Positions 1-8,307 of a stretch of DNA of 14,478 nt are shown here, in pieces. The notes below the pieces were generated by a model. The model searched no databases and had not been told where the DNA came from. It was given only the letters and a program-made list of their open reading frames with translations. The translations under genes were made by a program, and so were the position numbers. The DNA is from Acholeplasmataceae bacterium UBA5769 (GTDB lineage Bacteria; Bacillota_I; Bacilli_A; Acholeplasmatales; Acholeplasmataceae). The stretch's first letter is position 1. Every line of letters begins with the position of its first letter. The stretch covers positions 19,021 through 33,498 of the forward strand of contig DIER01000014.1 of NCBI GenBank assembly GCA_002418725.1, in the 5' to 3' direction.

Positions 1-817
1 TTAAACGTTGTTCAGAAGAGGAATCAAAGACAACACTTTTCATTTTGCCTGAGGAATAAATCTTCAAAGCAGAGAAAGGACAATCTTTTTCAATACTACA
101 ATCGCTACAACGAGGTGCCATCTTTTTCTCGTCATAGTTCGTATGATTAAAATACGTTAAACTCCCCATCGATGCTATTTTCTTCGCATGTTTATCACCG
201 AGTAAATAAAGGAGGATATCCATGTCATGACATGATTTCGCAACGATAATGGGTGCAGAAGTTTTAGTGTTACGCCAATTGCCACGCACATAAGAATGTG
301 CAAAGTGATAATAACCAATGTTTTCGTTATGTTGGATATCTATCACATTTCCTAAAACTTTGGAATCCACGATTTCCTTAAGCTTTCTAAAGAAGGGTGA
401 ATGTCTTAAGACGTGACACACAGCGACCATTTGGTTCGGATGCTTTTCACCAAGTTCACCAATGCGAATCGTTTCTTCTAAATTTAAACTAATGGGTTTT
501 TCCAAGATGATGTCATATCCTTTTTTGAGTGCTGCCATCGTGGGATGATAGTGCATATCATCAAGGGTTGCAATAATGACCACATCACTTAGTCTTGGTA
601 AGGTCAAAAAGTCATCTAAGGAATCATAAACAAGTTTTGGATGAACACCATATTGTTCGATAAAACGTTGTTGCTGTTTTTTATCCGGATCAAAAATTGA
701 TACCACTTGAAACTTATCTGGATAATGACGTTCCATCATCTGGAGGTAGGCGTTGGCACGATTGCCAGCACCGACCACACTAATGGTCATCTTTTCATTC
801 TTTGGTGTCATTCTCAT
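1..817 (-). CDS. Gfo/Idh/MocA family oxidoreductase, 3'-truncated by the window edge
   Basis: The reading frame is open from an ATG at 817 to the left edge (272 codons plus one base), so the C-terminus is missing. The N-terminus is a Rossmann fold with a glycine motif (VVGAGNRA, residues 14-21), followed by the family motif EKP (106-108), which carries the catalytic lysine, and HDMD (197-200). After the domain switch there is a Cys cluster, CxxCxxxxxC at 237, 240 and 246. The family uses NAD(P) to oxidise or reduce sugars and polyols; the substrate here is unknown. It is clearly a paralogue of the oxidoreductase at 12748-13977, sharing for example HSYVRGNW and AKSCHD. It starts 4 bases after the solute-binding protein stop, so it is the last visible gene of the importer operon. 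The start is uncertain: no good ribosome site precedes 817, and ATGs at 811 or 790 are also possible. Confidence 0.9.
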   Translation of the reverse strand, partial: MRMTPKNEKMTISVVGAGNRANAYLQMMERHYPDKFQVVSIFDPDKKQQQRFIEQYGVHPKLVYDSLDDFLTLPRLSDVVIIATLDDMHYHPTMAALKKGYDIILEKPISLNLEETIRIGELGEKHPNQMVAVCHVLRHSPFFRKLKEIVDSKVLGNVIDIQHNENIGYYHFAHSYVRGNWRNTKTSAPIIVAKSCHDMDILLYLLGDKHAKKIASMGSLTYFNHTNYDEKKMAPRCSDCSIEKDCPFSALKIYSSGKMKSVVFDSSSEQRL

Positions 818-821
818 AAGG

Positions 822-2249
822 CTAACTGTTTGAATCCAAGATGTATTGGACTCTTTCTGCTGTTTCTTTTAAGACAGCATCAATATCTGCTTTCGCATTA
901 TCATAGAAAATACCTTTGGCATACTTTGCAAAATCATCATCTGCAAGTGCTTTTGCGCGTCCGATGGGTAGTTTTGTACCTTCAGGTGTGGTAAAGATCA
1001 TCAATTGAATAACGCGGTCAAGTAGCGGATTAATCGCTTTATAATTTTGCCAAATTTCTGTTTGAGTCGCTGCATGCGTTGTAGCTAGATAACCGGTATG
1101 TGTCGAATAATATGCACTTTGTTCTGGTGCTTGTAACCATCTTAAGAATTCAACAGCTGCCTGTGTTCTTGCATTGGACTTATTGTTGAATAGGATGATA
1201 CCACCACCACTTTGGTTGGAGTAAAAGTTTGTGACTTTAGGGTGTGGTAAGACGTCCATCTCAAAGAGTGGCGTTTCATTATTGGCATTTGGTGTCTGGT
1301 TAACGATATCAAAAATGGTGTTTGTCACAGATGACGAGGAGAACAGTAAGCCAACATGACCACTTGAGAATTCACCTTGAATACGGGTGCCATGATTTGG
1401 ATCTAACACTGGATTTTTCATGATACCTTCACTGACAAGGTCTTGCCAAAACTGAAAACCTTTGCGACCGTATTCGTTATTAAACATTTGTTCGGTTGCG
1501 GTTGCGTTATACACGTTAACCCCTTGGGTAAACATCATTTCATAAAGCGCTGGACCAGAAGCTGCAAGGCCCCAATACTCTTTGTCGCCTTCCGTTTTTC
1601 TCATCTTGGATGCCAGTTCTTTCATGTAGTCCCATGTCCAAATGGAGTTATCTGGATCACTCACGATCTCTTGAACGGAAGGAACGGTCATGCCTGTTGC
1701 TTCAGCTAATGTGCGGTTTAAGAGTAAGACGTTAGAAGCAGCAAAGTAAGGATATCCGACAAAAACATGCTTGTACATGGCAAATTGTAAGAATCCTTCA
1801 TAAACATCACGAATTTCATCATAACTAAAGATGCGACGTTGATCGATGACGTTTTCATAATAAAGTGCCATCGATGATACACCAACCATCGCAAGTTCTG
1901 GGTTCGTGTTAGAAATCAGTGATGCTTGCAGTTTAGAGTTTTGGTTAATATAACCACCCTGGAAAGAGACATTCACCTTAATGGGTGAGTTTGGATAAGT
2001 TGCTCTTTGGTAAGCGTTGAATTGGCTTACTAAATCTGCAAGTGTTGTTCCATGAATGTCAACGGCTGAATTTGCACTCCAAAAGTCGATTTCAACGGGT
2101 GAAACGACTTGGTGACCTTCCGCAAAGATATCCCAATCACGGTCCACATAAATCTCACCGTTATCATCAGCTTCCTCACGCTCATCACCACAAGCAAATA
2201 ACATGAAGCTTGTGAGAATGATCGTTAAGATAAGACTTAATTTTTTCAT
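822..2249 (-). CDS. ABC sugar transporter solute-binding lipoprotein
   Basis: This 475-residue protein starts with a lipoprotein signal peptide: MKK, a hydrophobic stretch, then the lipobox LFAC with the lipidated Cys at 20, followed by an acidic linker. The rest has the size and general pattern of family 1 extracellular solute-binding proteins (UgpB/MalE type), for example the segment after FWSANS near residue 60 and the Trp/Tyr-rich middle. It would sit on the outer face of the membrane, bind a glycoside or oligosaccharide, and pass it to the two permeases encoded just upstream. The start has a strong AAGGAGG ribosome site, and its ATG overlaps the permease stop as ATGA, a sign of translational coupling. 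It is encoded after the permeases, not first as is common. The ligand cannot be read from the sequence. Confidence 0.93.
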   Translation of the reverse strand: MKKLSLILTIILTSFMLFACGDEREEADDNGEIYVDRDWDIFAEGHQVVSPVEIDFWSANSAVDIHGTTLADLVSQFNAYQRATYPNSPIKVNVSFQGGYINQNSKLQASLISNTNPELAMVGVSSMALYYENVIDQRRIFSYDEIRDVYEGFLQFAMYKHVFVGYPYFAASNVLLLNRTLAEATGMTVPSVQEIVSDPDNSIWTWDYMKELASKMRKTEGDKEYWGLAASGPALYEMMFTQGVNVYNATATEQMFNNEYGRKGFQFWQDLVSEGIMKNPVLDPNHGTRIQGEFSSGHVGLLFSSSSVTNTIFDIVNQTPNANNETPLFEMDVLPHPKVTNFYSNQSGGGIILFNNKSNARTQAAVEFLRWLQAPEQSAYYSTHTGYLATTHAATQTEIWQNYKAINPLLDRVIQLMIFTTPEGTKLPIGRAKALADDDFAKYAKGIFYDNAKADIDAVLKETAERVQYILDSNS

Positions 2250-3295
2250 AGGTCATTAACCTCCTTAAGTGTTGTTTTCGTACTGGTACGAGATAATTTA
2301 CTACCAATCGCTTGAAAGAGTCGCTTGATGGGTCCTGTTTGGTGACTGCCACCAAACTGAATTTTTCTACCACCAATCATCGCACGTTTCATCTGCGAGT
2401 TTGCTAAAATATACATAATTAAAATCGGTGCTAACTGCATCATGTTACCCGCCATGACTAAATGCCAAGGTGGTAAGATACCATCTGCTTTTAATAAACC
2501 TCTAACCGCAACCGGTAATGTTTTTAAAGCTTCGGTATTGGTCATGACTAAAACCCAGTAATAATCATTCCAGTTTGCAATAAATGTTAAAAGTAAATGG
2601 GTGATAAAGACTGGAAAAATCATCGGGACCATGATGCGAAGCATGATGGTTCTATTCTTTGCACGATCCATCACTGCAGATTCAATGATTTCTTTAGGGA
2701 TCGTTTTAAACTGATTCATAAACATGTAAATCCCAAACATGGAAATCAATGAAGGTAAGACTAGCCCTGTCCATGTATCAATTAAACCTAATTTCGCATA
2801 AAAGAAATAGACAGGAATTAAGGTGGCTTCTGCAGGCAACATCATCCCAAGTTGTTTAATCCCAAAGAGGAGTTTGTTTCCTTTAAACTGCATTCTTGCG
2901 AAAGCATATGCTGCAGGAACAATAAAGAAATATTGGAGACCTAAGACTAAGACAGCATAGGTCACAGAATTTCCTAAATACTGTGAGAATCGCGCACGAT
3001 TCCATGCTTCCACATAGTTTTCCCAATGAAATTCATTGATCCAGAGCCCTGCATCAAACAGCACAGCTTCGGTTTGACTTCTTACAGACATGACAAACAT
3101 CCATACGAAGGGGTAAATGAATGAAACACCTACGGCAAGAATCAAGAGATAATTCACCATTTTTAAAATGTATTTAACACGTTTTTTTACTTTAAGCATC
3201 TTCAGCTGTCTGGGTGTTAATTCTTTGATGACAGGTGCATATGCTTTTTCCATCGATGCGGTTTGAGACTGATTTAAGAGTTCTTCGATATGCAT
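2246..3295 (-). CDS. Carbohydrate ABC transporter permease, MalG type
   Basis: This 349-residue membrane protein belongs to the binding-protein-dependent transport permease family. A charged cytoplasmic N-terminus of about 45 residues precedes the first membrane helix (about 46-70), and several further helices follow. The cytoplasmic EAA loop that docks on the ATPase is at about 202-228 (EIIESAVMDRAK, then IMVPMIFP); the usual Gly of the motif is replaced by Arg. The C-terminus carries about 35 extra polar residues, so the protein is somewhat longer than usual for MalG-type subunits (around 275-300). It pairs with the MalF-type permease upstream, whose stop lies 9 bases before this start. A GAGGTG ribosome site precedes the ATG. 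Its stop overlaps the start of the solute-binding protein by 4 bases. Confidence 0.94.
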   Translation of the reverse strand: MHIEELLNQSQTASMEKAYAPVIKELTPRQLKMLKVKKRVKYILKMVNYLLILAVGVSFIYPFVWMFVMSVRSQTEAVLFDAGLWINEFHWENYVEAWNRARFSQYLGNSVTYAVLVLGLQYFFIVPAAYAFARMQFKGNKLLFGIKQLGMMLPAEATLIPVYFFYAKLGLIDTWTGLVLPSLISMFGIYMFMNQFKTIPKEIIESAVMDRAKNRTIMLRIMVPMIFPVFITHLLLTFIANWNDYYWVLVMTNTEALKTLPVAVRGLLKADGILPPWHLVMAGNMMQLAPILIMYILANSQMKRAMIGGRKIQFGGSHQTGPIKRLFQAIGSKLSRTSTKTTLKEVNDL

Positions 3296-3304
3296 AGTTT
3301 CACC

Positions 3305-5086
3305 TCAATAGACAACTTGTTTCTTAAAGAAACGATAATTGATAAATGTGAATACACCGATTAAAATCGTTAAGACAACCGCACCAGCCATGGCATTCCC
3401 ATAGTTAAATCCGATGCGACCAACCTTATAGATCCAATAACTTAAGACCATGGATGAACCCATTGGTCCACCGTTGGTCATAATTTCAATCGGGGCAAAC
3501 ACTTTAAATGATGCAATGAACTTCGTCACGAACACAAACGATAACGTAGGTGTGAGTAGGGGAAGTGTCATCTTAAAGAAAGTTTGAACCTTGCTTGCTT
3601 TATCAAGCTTAGCAGCTTCATAAATATAAGCAGGAATCGCTTGTAAACCTGAAATGATGATCAAGACGTAATAACCTATGTCTTTCCATATCGTCACAAA
3701 CGACACGGAAATCAGTGATGTATTTTCTTGAATCAACCATCCAGGTCCCTCAATGCCGAACCAAGCCAAGACTTGGTTAATGATCCCACTGGGGTTTAAC
3801 ATCGCAATCCATAAAATGGAGATCGCAACCAATGATGCAATGTGGGGGGTAAAGATCATGGTTTGCGCAGCGTTATGAATTTTCGTGTTTCTGGCTAACC
3901 ATGCAGCCATCGCGATCACCACAATGATAAGTAGCACCACAGTGACAAACGCATAGATTAACGTGTTACTAAATGCTTTTTGAAACTCGGTATCGTATTT
4001 AAAGATACGCGTGAAGTTTTCAAAACCAATGAATCTTGACTGACTTAAAATCGATAAGTTGACTTTAAAAAGTGATGCGATCAACATAAAGATAAACGGT
4101 AACACGGTAAAGAAGAGTGCACCCATCGCCGCAGGCATAACATATAAGTATGCTGGGTTGATCCGTCTAAAGATTTTCTTTTCTCTTTCATCAAAGCGTC
4201 TCTGTTGATATGACTTTTCTGATTGCTTGATGTAGGTCTTAAACCATGAAGCATCGGTTTTATACATCTCAACATCTTTTTGATACGCTTTGTCCATCGC
4301 TTGTTTTAAGTCTTTCTTTTTAAGTTGAAAAGTCTTAGATGCGTTAAGATATTTATCCTTTGCTTGATCAAGTGTTGGTTTATGTTCTTTGTAGTATTTC
4401 GGATAGGATAGTACAGTCTGATGGATCATTTTCTTCAGTTGAAAACTCTTTTTCTTACGTCTGGAGATTTCATACTGTTGATAAGTCATTTTTCCATCAT
4501 CATAAGTCTTTGTATGATAGTGTTTTTGAAAACCTTCAAGTGTTTTCAGATAACTCTTCTTTAATGACTCAAGGCGTAAGGTTTGATCCTTATGTATCGC
4601 TTCTTTTTTAATTCGAAGATCGTTTTGAAGGAATGTTTCTTGTTTCTTGTAATAGTCAAGATATGCCTTCTTAAACGTTTCTTTATCTGCTTTCGCCTTA
4701 TCATCACCAGCTTTGATCTTTACATCATACTGATGAAACATCGCTTTCGCATTCATCTCATACTTCAAAAGTTGAAGTTCCACGTCACGTGTCATCTCTG
4801 CGAGTTTTAAGGTGACATCTTCTTTCACAAGAAAGACTTGGTTCTTATAAGCTTCTTTCGCTTTTCTTTGAGCTTCCTTCGCTTCTTTCCTGAGTTCTGA
4901 GATTTCTGCTAGAAGTGTGATTCTTTCTCTTTTGATCAAGGTGATGGTATGTAAATGCTCTTCGATCACATCTTGTTTTTGTTGCTCATAAACGTGACGT
5001 AACTTTGAAACGACATCTCTTTGATCAACAAAGGCTTGATACGCTTGAAAACTATGACTTTCTTTCCAAAGTTCTGAACTCGTCAT
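3305..5086 (-). CDS. Sugar ABC transporter permease, MalF type, with long N-terminal coiled-coil extension
   Basis: This 593-residue protein has two parts. Residues 1 to about 308 are hydrophilic, rich in Lys, Glu, Gln and Tyr, without any membrane segment, and look like long helices or a coiled coil. Residues about 312-593 are a normal MalF/UgpA-type permease: a first helix at about 312-338, several more helices, and the EAA loop at about 490-511 (EAAKLDKASK, then LPLLTP; the usual Gly is Lys). The usual length for this subunit is around 290-300 residues, so the first half is an added cytoplasmic domain of unknown function. The frame is continuous with no sign of a frameshift. The start overlaps the ATPase gene by 35 bases; a GAGGTG site lies about 10 bases upstream of the ATG and AAGG sits closer. 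It forms the importer with the neighbouring permease, ATPase and binding protein. Confidence 0.92.
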   Translation of the reverse strand: MTSSELWKESHSFQAYQAFVDQRDVVSKLRHVYEQQKQDVIEEHLHTITLIKRERITLLAEISELRKEAKEAQRKAKEAYKNQVFLVKEDVTLKLAEMTRDVELQLLKYEMNAKAMFHQYDVKIKAGDDKAKADKETFKKAYLDYYKKQETFLQNDLRIKKEAIHKDQTLRLESLKKSYLKTLEGFQKHYHTKTYDDGKMTYQQYEISRRKKKSFQLKKMIHQTVLSYPKYYKEHKPTLDQAKDKYLNASKTFQLKKKDLKQAMDKAYQKDVEMYKTDASWFKTYIKQSEKSYQQRRFDEREKKIFRRINPAYLYVMPAAMGALFFTVLPFIFMLIASLFKVNLSILSQSRFIGFENFTRIFKYDTEFQKAFSNTLIYAFVTVVLLIIVVIAMAAWLARNTKIHNAAQTMIFTPHIASLVAISILWIAMLNPSGIINQVLAWFGIEGPGWLIQENTSLISVSFVTIWKDIGYYVLIIISGLQAIPAYIYEAAKLDKASKVQTFFKMTLPLLTPTLSFVFVTKFIASFKVFAPIEIMTNGGPMGSSMVLSYWIYKVGRIGFNYGNAMAGAVVLTILIGVFTFINYRFFKKQVVY

Positions 5087-6143
5087 ATACCTTGTTCACC
5101 TCGTTTTCGTCATAGATTCTCTTACCTTCTTGATTAAAGGCGTAGATATTCTTTTTCTTTAAAATGATGGTGACTTCAGAGCCTAACTCTTTAATCTCTT
5201 TTTCAGCATCTTTAATGTAGATGTTTTCTAAAGTGATGTCGACAAAGTAAAGACGTTCTGAACCATGATTTTCCATCGCTAAGACTGATCCTTTGATAAT
5301 GACATCCTCAGGTTTTCTTGAAATATCTTCGGTAAGAAATTGGATATTTCGTGGTCTAAAACCGATGTTATTTCCTGAAGGTAGATGAATAATGTTCATG
5401 CCAGGGTCCCCAATAAATTGTGCAACAAAGATGCAGTTTGGTTCATCATGGATTTCAGTAGGGGTCCCACTTTGAACCACAATACCTTCATTCATGACGA
5501 TGATGTTATCACCCATGGTCATGGCTTCAATTTGGTCATGTGTCACGTAGACAAAAGTAGATTTTAAATTTTTGTGCATTTGAATCAATTCAGTTCTCAT
5601 GGTTGAACGTAATTTCGCATCTAAGTTTGAAAGAGGTTCATCCATCAAAAACACTTGAGGTTGTTTAGAAATCGCACGGGCGAGTGCGACTCTCTGACGT
5701 TGTCCTCCTGAAAGATTTGCAGGTCTTCTGTTGGCATAAGGTTCAAGATTCACCATCTTTAAAACCTCTTTAATGCGTTTATTGACTTCAAAATCAGGAA
5801 TACGTGCGTTCTTTAATCCAAACTCAACGTTTTTCCAAACTGATAAATGCGGGTAAAGGGCATAAGTCTGAAAAACCATGGCTATCCCACGGTCTCCTGG
5901 ATCTAAATGTGTGACATCGACATCGCCGATGGTAATCTTCCCTAACGTAATGGTCTCAAGACCAGCAATCATTCGAAGCAGCGTGGTTTTACCACACCCT
6001 GAAGGTCCAACCAAAACGGTAAAACTTTTTTCGGGAATCACCAAAGAGACATCATCTACGGCGCGAGCGCCTTCGGGAAGAAGTCCCTTACGTTTGGGTT
6101 CACCATATATTTTCGTTATGTTTGAAAGTTGTATTTTGGACAT
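5052..6143 (-). CDS. Sugar ABC transporter ATP-binding protein, MalK/UgpC/MsmK type
   Basis: This 363-residue ATPase powers the sugar importer from the cytoplasmic side. All motifs are intact: Walker A GPSGCGKTT (46-54), Q-loop Gln92, signature LSGGQ (144-148), Walker B VFLMDE (164-169), D-loop and H-loop His202. A C-terminal regulatory (TOBE/OB) region follows from about 240, as in MalK-type subunits that serve CUT1 carbohydrate importers. The region before Walker A has a few extra residues (GEPKRKGLLPEG, 14-25). The ATG is the only usable start: the in-frame codons upstream hold no ATG, GTG or TTG before a stop. No good ribosome site lies at normal distance; see the site at 6144-6194. The 3' end overlaps the next permease gene by 35 bases in another frame. 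Confidence 0.96.
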   Translation of the reverse strand: MSKIQLSNITKIYGEPKRKGLLPEGARAVDDVSLVIPEKSFTVLVGPSGCGKTTLLRMIAGLETITLGKITIGDVDVTHLDPGDRGIAMVFQTYALYPHLSVWKNVEFGLKNARIPDFEVNKRIKEVLKMVNLEPYANRRPANLSGGQRQRVALARAISKQPQVFLMDEPLSNLDAKLRSTMRTELIQMHKNLKSTFVYVTHDQIEAMTMGDNIIVMNEGIVVQSGTPTEIHDEPNCIFVAQFIGDPGMNIIHLPSGNNIGFRPRNIQFLTEDISRKPEDVIIKGSVLAMENHGSERLYFVDITLENIYIKDAEKEIKELGSEVTIILKKKNIYAFNQEGKRIYDENEVNKVYDEFRTLERKS

Positions 6144-6194
6144 GATGTTTTCTACATCTTGAAAAAGATGGATCCTTTCTATTTATAGTATTTA
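6144..6194 (-). promoter_or_regulatory. Leader between deacetylase and ATPase genes: distant ribosome site plus small hairpin
   Basis: This 51-base gap is the widest inside the long operon. The best Shine-Dalgarno match, AAAGGA (6173-6178), is 29 bases from the ATPase ATG, too far for normal use. Between them lies a 6-bp inverted repeat (6155-6160 with 6165-6170, loop of four). If this stem forms, the unpaired distance shrinks to about 13 bases. A TATAAA-like hexamer lies just upstream but has no convincing -35 partner. Function is inference; it could tune ATPase translation or be an RNA processing site. Confidence 0.35.
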
Positions 6195-6938
6195 TCAAGA
6201 TATAGGCTTTAGATCACCGAAATGGATCAAGTCAATGTGATGTGACTTGATGAGATCCTTCATTTCTTGACTAATTAATACTTGAAGTTCTTTATTTCTT
6301 GATTCGTTATAAGACGATTGTGTTGTAATGAAGTGATCTACATAAGCGGGGTGAACCATCAGTTCACACACCATTTCACCCTTCATTTCTAAAAAGCGTT
6401 TGGGAAGTTCTTTTTCTAAATCGGTATCAAACCCGTTTTTCGCTTTAAACCAATCCAAAAACTTCACTTTCGGATATGTCGTATCCAAATCACGAACAGG
6501 TATGGCCATTTCTTCTGCGAGTTTTAAGACAGCATGTTTCGCTTTTTCATAACGTTGATGGGCATAGAGATGTGAATCTAAATGTGTTGGTTTTCTGCCT
6601 ACCTTGGTTAAGAAAAGTTGATACTGTGCCTTAAACTCTTGATAAATCTCATCTTCATGAAAGATAGATTCATCTGGTTTCTCATTAGGTTTATAAAACT
6701 CACCATTTGATTTAATTAATGTTCTACATGAGGTTAAGGGTTTTCCTAAGGTCATGTTTAAGTGAAGACCAATGCCTAAGTTTGGCACTTCTTTTGCTAA
6801 GTGAATGGCATGATCGACAGCGGGCATGGTAATCATGAGCGTTGTTGATGTTAAGACACCTAAGATGTGCGCATCGACGATACCGTAATTCACACCACGT
6901 GATAAGCCAAAATCATCTGCATTGATGATAAGCTTCAT
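6195..6938 (-). CDS. YdjC/ChbG-like carbohydrate deacetylase
   Basis: At 247 residues this has the usual length of the YdjC/ChbG family, metal-dependent enzymes that remove acetyl groups from N-acetylated sugars; E. coli ChbG deacetylates chitobiose and its phosphate. Family features are visible: the N-terminal NADDFGLS with the Asp pair at 8-9, GLHLN with His59, THLDSH with His119 and His123, and MVHPAY with His196. There is no signal peptide, so it acts in the cytoplasm on imported sugar. The start has a TTGAGG ribosome site that overlaps the stop region of the GH4 gene (5-base gap), so translation is probably coupled. GH4 followed by a ChbG-like gene mirrors the chbF-chbG order in E. coli, although this GH4 belongs to a different subgroup. 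The exact substrate is unknown. Confidence 0.92.
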   Translation of the reverse strand: MKLIINADDFGLSRGVNYGIVDAHILGVLTSTTLMITMPAVDHAIHLAKEVPNLGIGLHLNMTLGKPLTSCRTLIKSNGEFYKPNEKPDESIFHEDEIYQEFKAQYQLFLTKVGRKPTHLDSHLYAHQRYEKAKHAVLKLAEEMAIPVRDLDTTYPKVKFLDWFKAKNGFDTDLEKELPKRFLEMKGEMVCELMVHPAYVDHFITTQSSYNESRNKELQVLISQEMKDLIKSHHIDLIHFGDLKPIS

Positions 6939-6943
6939 GCATA

Positions 6944-8290
6944 CTACCTCAATTCTGGCCAGTAGCCTTTGTTTAATTCAATCAGTTCATCTAAAATTGT
7001 TTTCGCAAGTTTTTGATCAATAACGGTACGGTTTAATGTCAGAGCTTGTAGTGCTTTAATATAGGAATGTTCTGTATAAGCTTCAACAATCAGTTTCTCA
7101 TACGCATACTGTTGTTCAATTAACCCTTTATGATAAGTGGAAATAGTTCCCATCTTTTCAGGTTTAGGTCCATCTTGACCAAGTTCGCACATGACTTCTA
7201 CCATAGCATCCTTCGATAGATTGTCGATGATGCCTTCATTTCTTACAATGACAATATAAGGACGTTTTTGATCGAGATAAATCGATTCTGCAATCTCAAC
7301 AATCATTTCGCCATGTGCATCTTTTTTCGTGAATTCGTCACTGACAGATTTCAAATCTTTCGTTGTCTTCGCTTCTTTCACACGACGGCATTCATCAAAG
7401 ACACGTTTTTCTCTACCCTCAATGACTTCTCTTGCTCGGGTACGGTTCGGATTTAAGTGCGAAACCGTTTGATGAGGGATAAGGTAATATTGGAGGTAGG
7501 AATTGGGTAAATAGGTTGGATCAAGTTTTAACATATCTTGAACAGCACCATAGGTGACAAGCCAAGAAGGATCTCTTTGTTCTTTGTCTGCAGGATAGAA
7601 ACCCTCAGATAGAATCTTATCTTTAATCCGTTTTGTTAAATCAAGTCCTGTAAGACGATCACTGATCTGAGTAAACCATCCAAAGTGGTTTAATCCAAAA
7701 TAGTGAGGAACCATATCTTTATAATGCACATCACCTAGAAGTCTAGAATAAGCCATCAATAAACTGATGGGTTGATCGCATATATTTAGAAGTCTCTTAT
7801 CATCGGGATATACTTTATCCAGTGCAATCGCAACGATTGCTGCAGGATTGGTATAGTTTAAGATCCATGCATCAGGCGAATAGGTTCTGATGTCTTTCAC
7901 GAGATCAATCATATCTTTAATCGAACGCATCCCATAACTCATACCACCTGGACCGCATGTTTCTTGTCCAATCACACCGTGACGAAGTGGTATTTGTTCG
8001 TCTTGTTCTCTCATTTTTAAACCACCGGTTCTGATTTGACAAAACACGTAGTCAATACTTTCAAACGCTTCCTTTTTATCGGTTGTAACAATTAACTTCA
8101 CTTCGGGTGCATAATCTTTTAATAAATAACGTGCATATTCACCCATCAGTTCAACTCTATCTTGGTCTATGTCATATAAAACTAAGGATTCCACAGGAAA
8201 TGAAGCCATCTTTTTAATCAAGCCTATGATAATGCCTGGGGTATAAGTGCTTGCACCACCTGCAATACAAATGTTGTTTTTCTTCATCAT
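6944..8290 (-). CDS. GH4 family 6-phospho-alpha-glucosidase-like enzyme (GlvA/MalH type)
   Basis: This 448-residue cytoplasmic enzyme belongs to glycoside hydrolase family 4, which needs NAD+ and a divalent metal and cleaves through a redox mechanism. The N-terminal nucleotide-binding motif is GGASTYTP (11-18). Other family marks are CGPGGMSYGMRS (112-123), NYTNPAAIVA (145-154), the metal ligand Cys171 in CDQP (171-174), and the second ligand His202 in GLNHFGW. From memory, these positions match Cys171, Asp172 and His202 of B. subtilis GlvA, and the C-terminal third is also GlvA-like. In this family a CDxP motif marks alpha-6-phosphoglucosidases, whereas beta-type enzymes have CNxP. The expected substrate is thus a 6-phospho-alpha-glucoside such as maltose 6'-phosphate, although no PTS is present here. 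Two adjacent ATGs (8290, 8287) are possible starts, and the ribosome site is weak (AAAAGAG). The gap to the lipoprotein gene is 17 bases. Confidence 0.9.
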   Translation of the reverse strand: MMKKNNICIAGGASTYTPGIIIGLIKKMASFPVESLVLYDIDQDRVELMGEYARYLLKDYAPEVKLIVTTDKKEAFESIDYVFCQIRTGGLKMREQDEQIPLRHGVIGQETCGPGGMSYGMRSIKDMIDLVKDIRTYSPDAWILNYTNPAAIVAIALDKVYPDDKRLLNICDQPISLLMAYSRLLGDVHYKDMVPHYFGLNHFGWFTQISDRLTGLDLTKRIKDKILSEGFYPADKEQRDPSWLVTYGAVQDMLKLDPTYLPNSYLQYYLIPHQTVSHLNPNRTRAREVIEGREKRVFDECRRVKEAKTTKDLKSVSDEFTKKDAHGEMIVEIAESIYLDQKRPYIVIVRNEGIIDNLSKDAMVEVMCELGQDGPKPEKMGTISTYHKGLIEQQYAYEKLIVEAYTEHSYIKALQALTLNRTVIDQKLAKTILDELIELNKGYWPELR

Positions 8291-8307
8291 GCCAACTCTT
8301 TTCTTCT

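Noticed and set aside
707..994. Open frame on the plus strand across the oxidoreductase/binding-protein junction
   Set aside because: It is antisense to two well-supported genes, has His/Leu-rich low-quality composition and no ribosome site.
2185..2376. Small minus-strand frame over the permease/binding-protein junction
   Set aside because: It is a shadow of two genes that are tightly coupled by an ATGA overlap.
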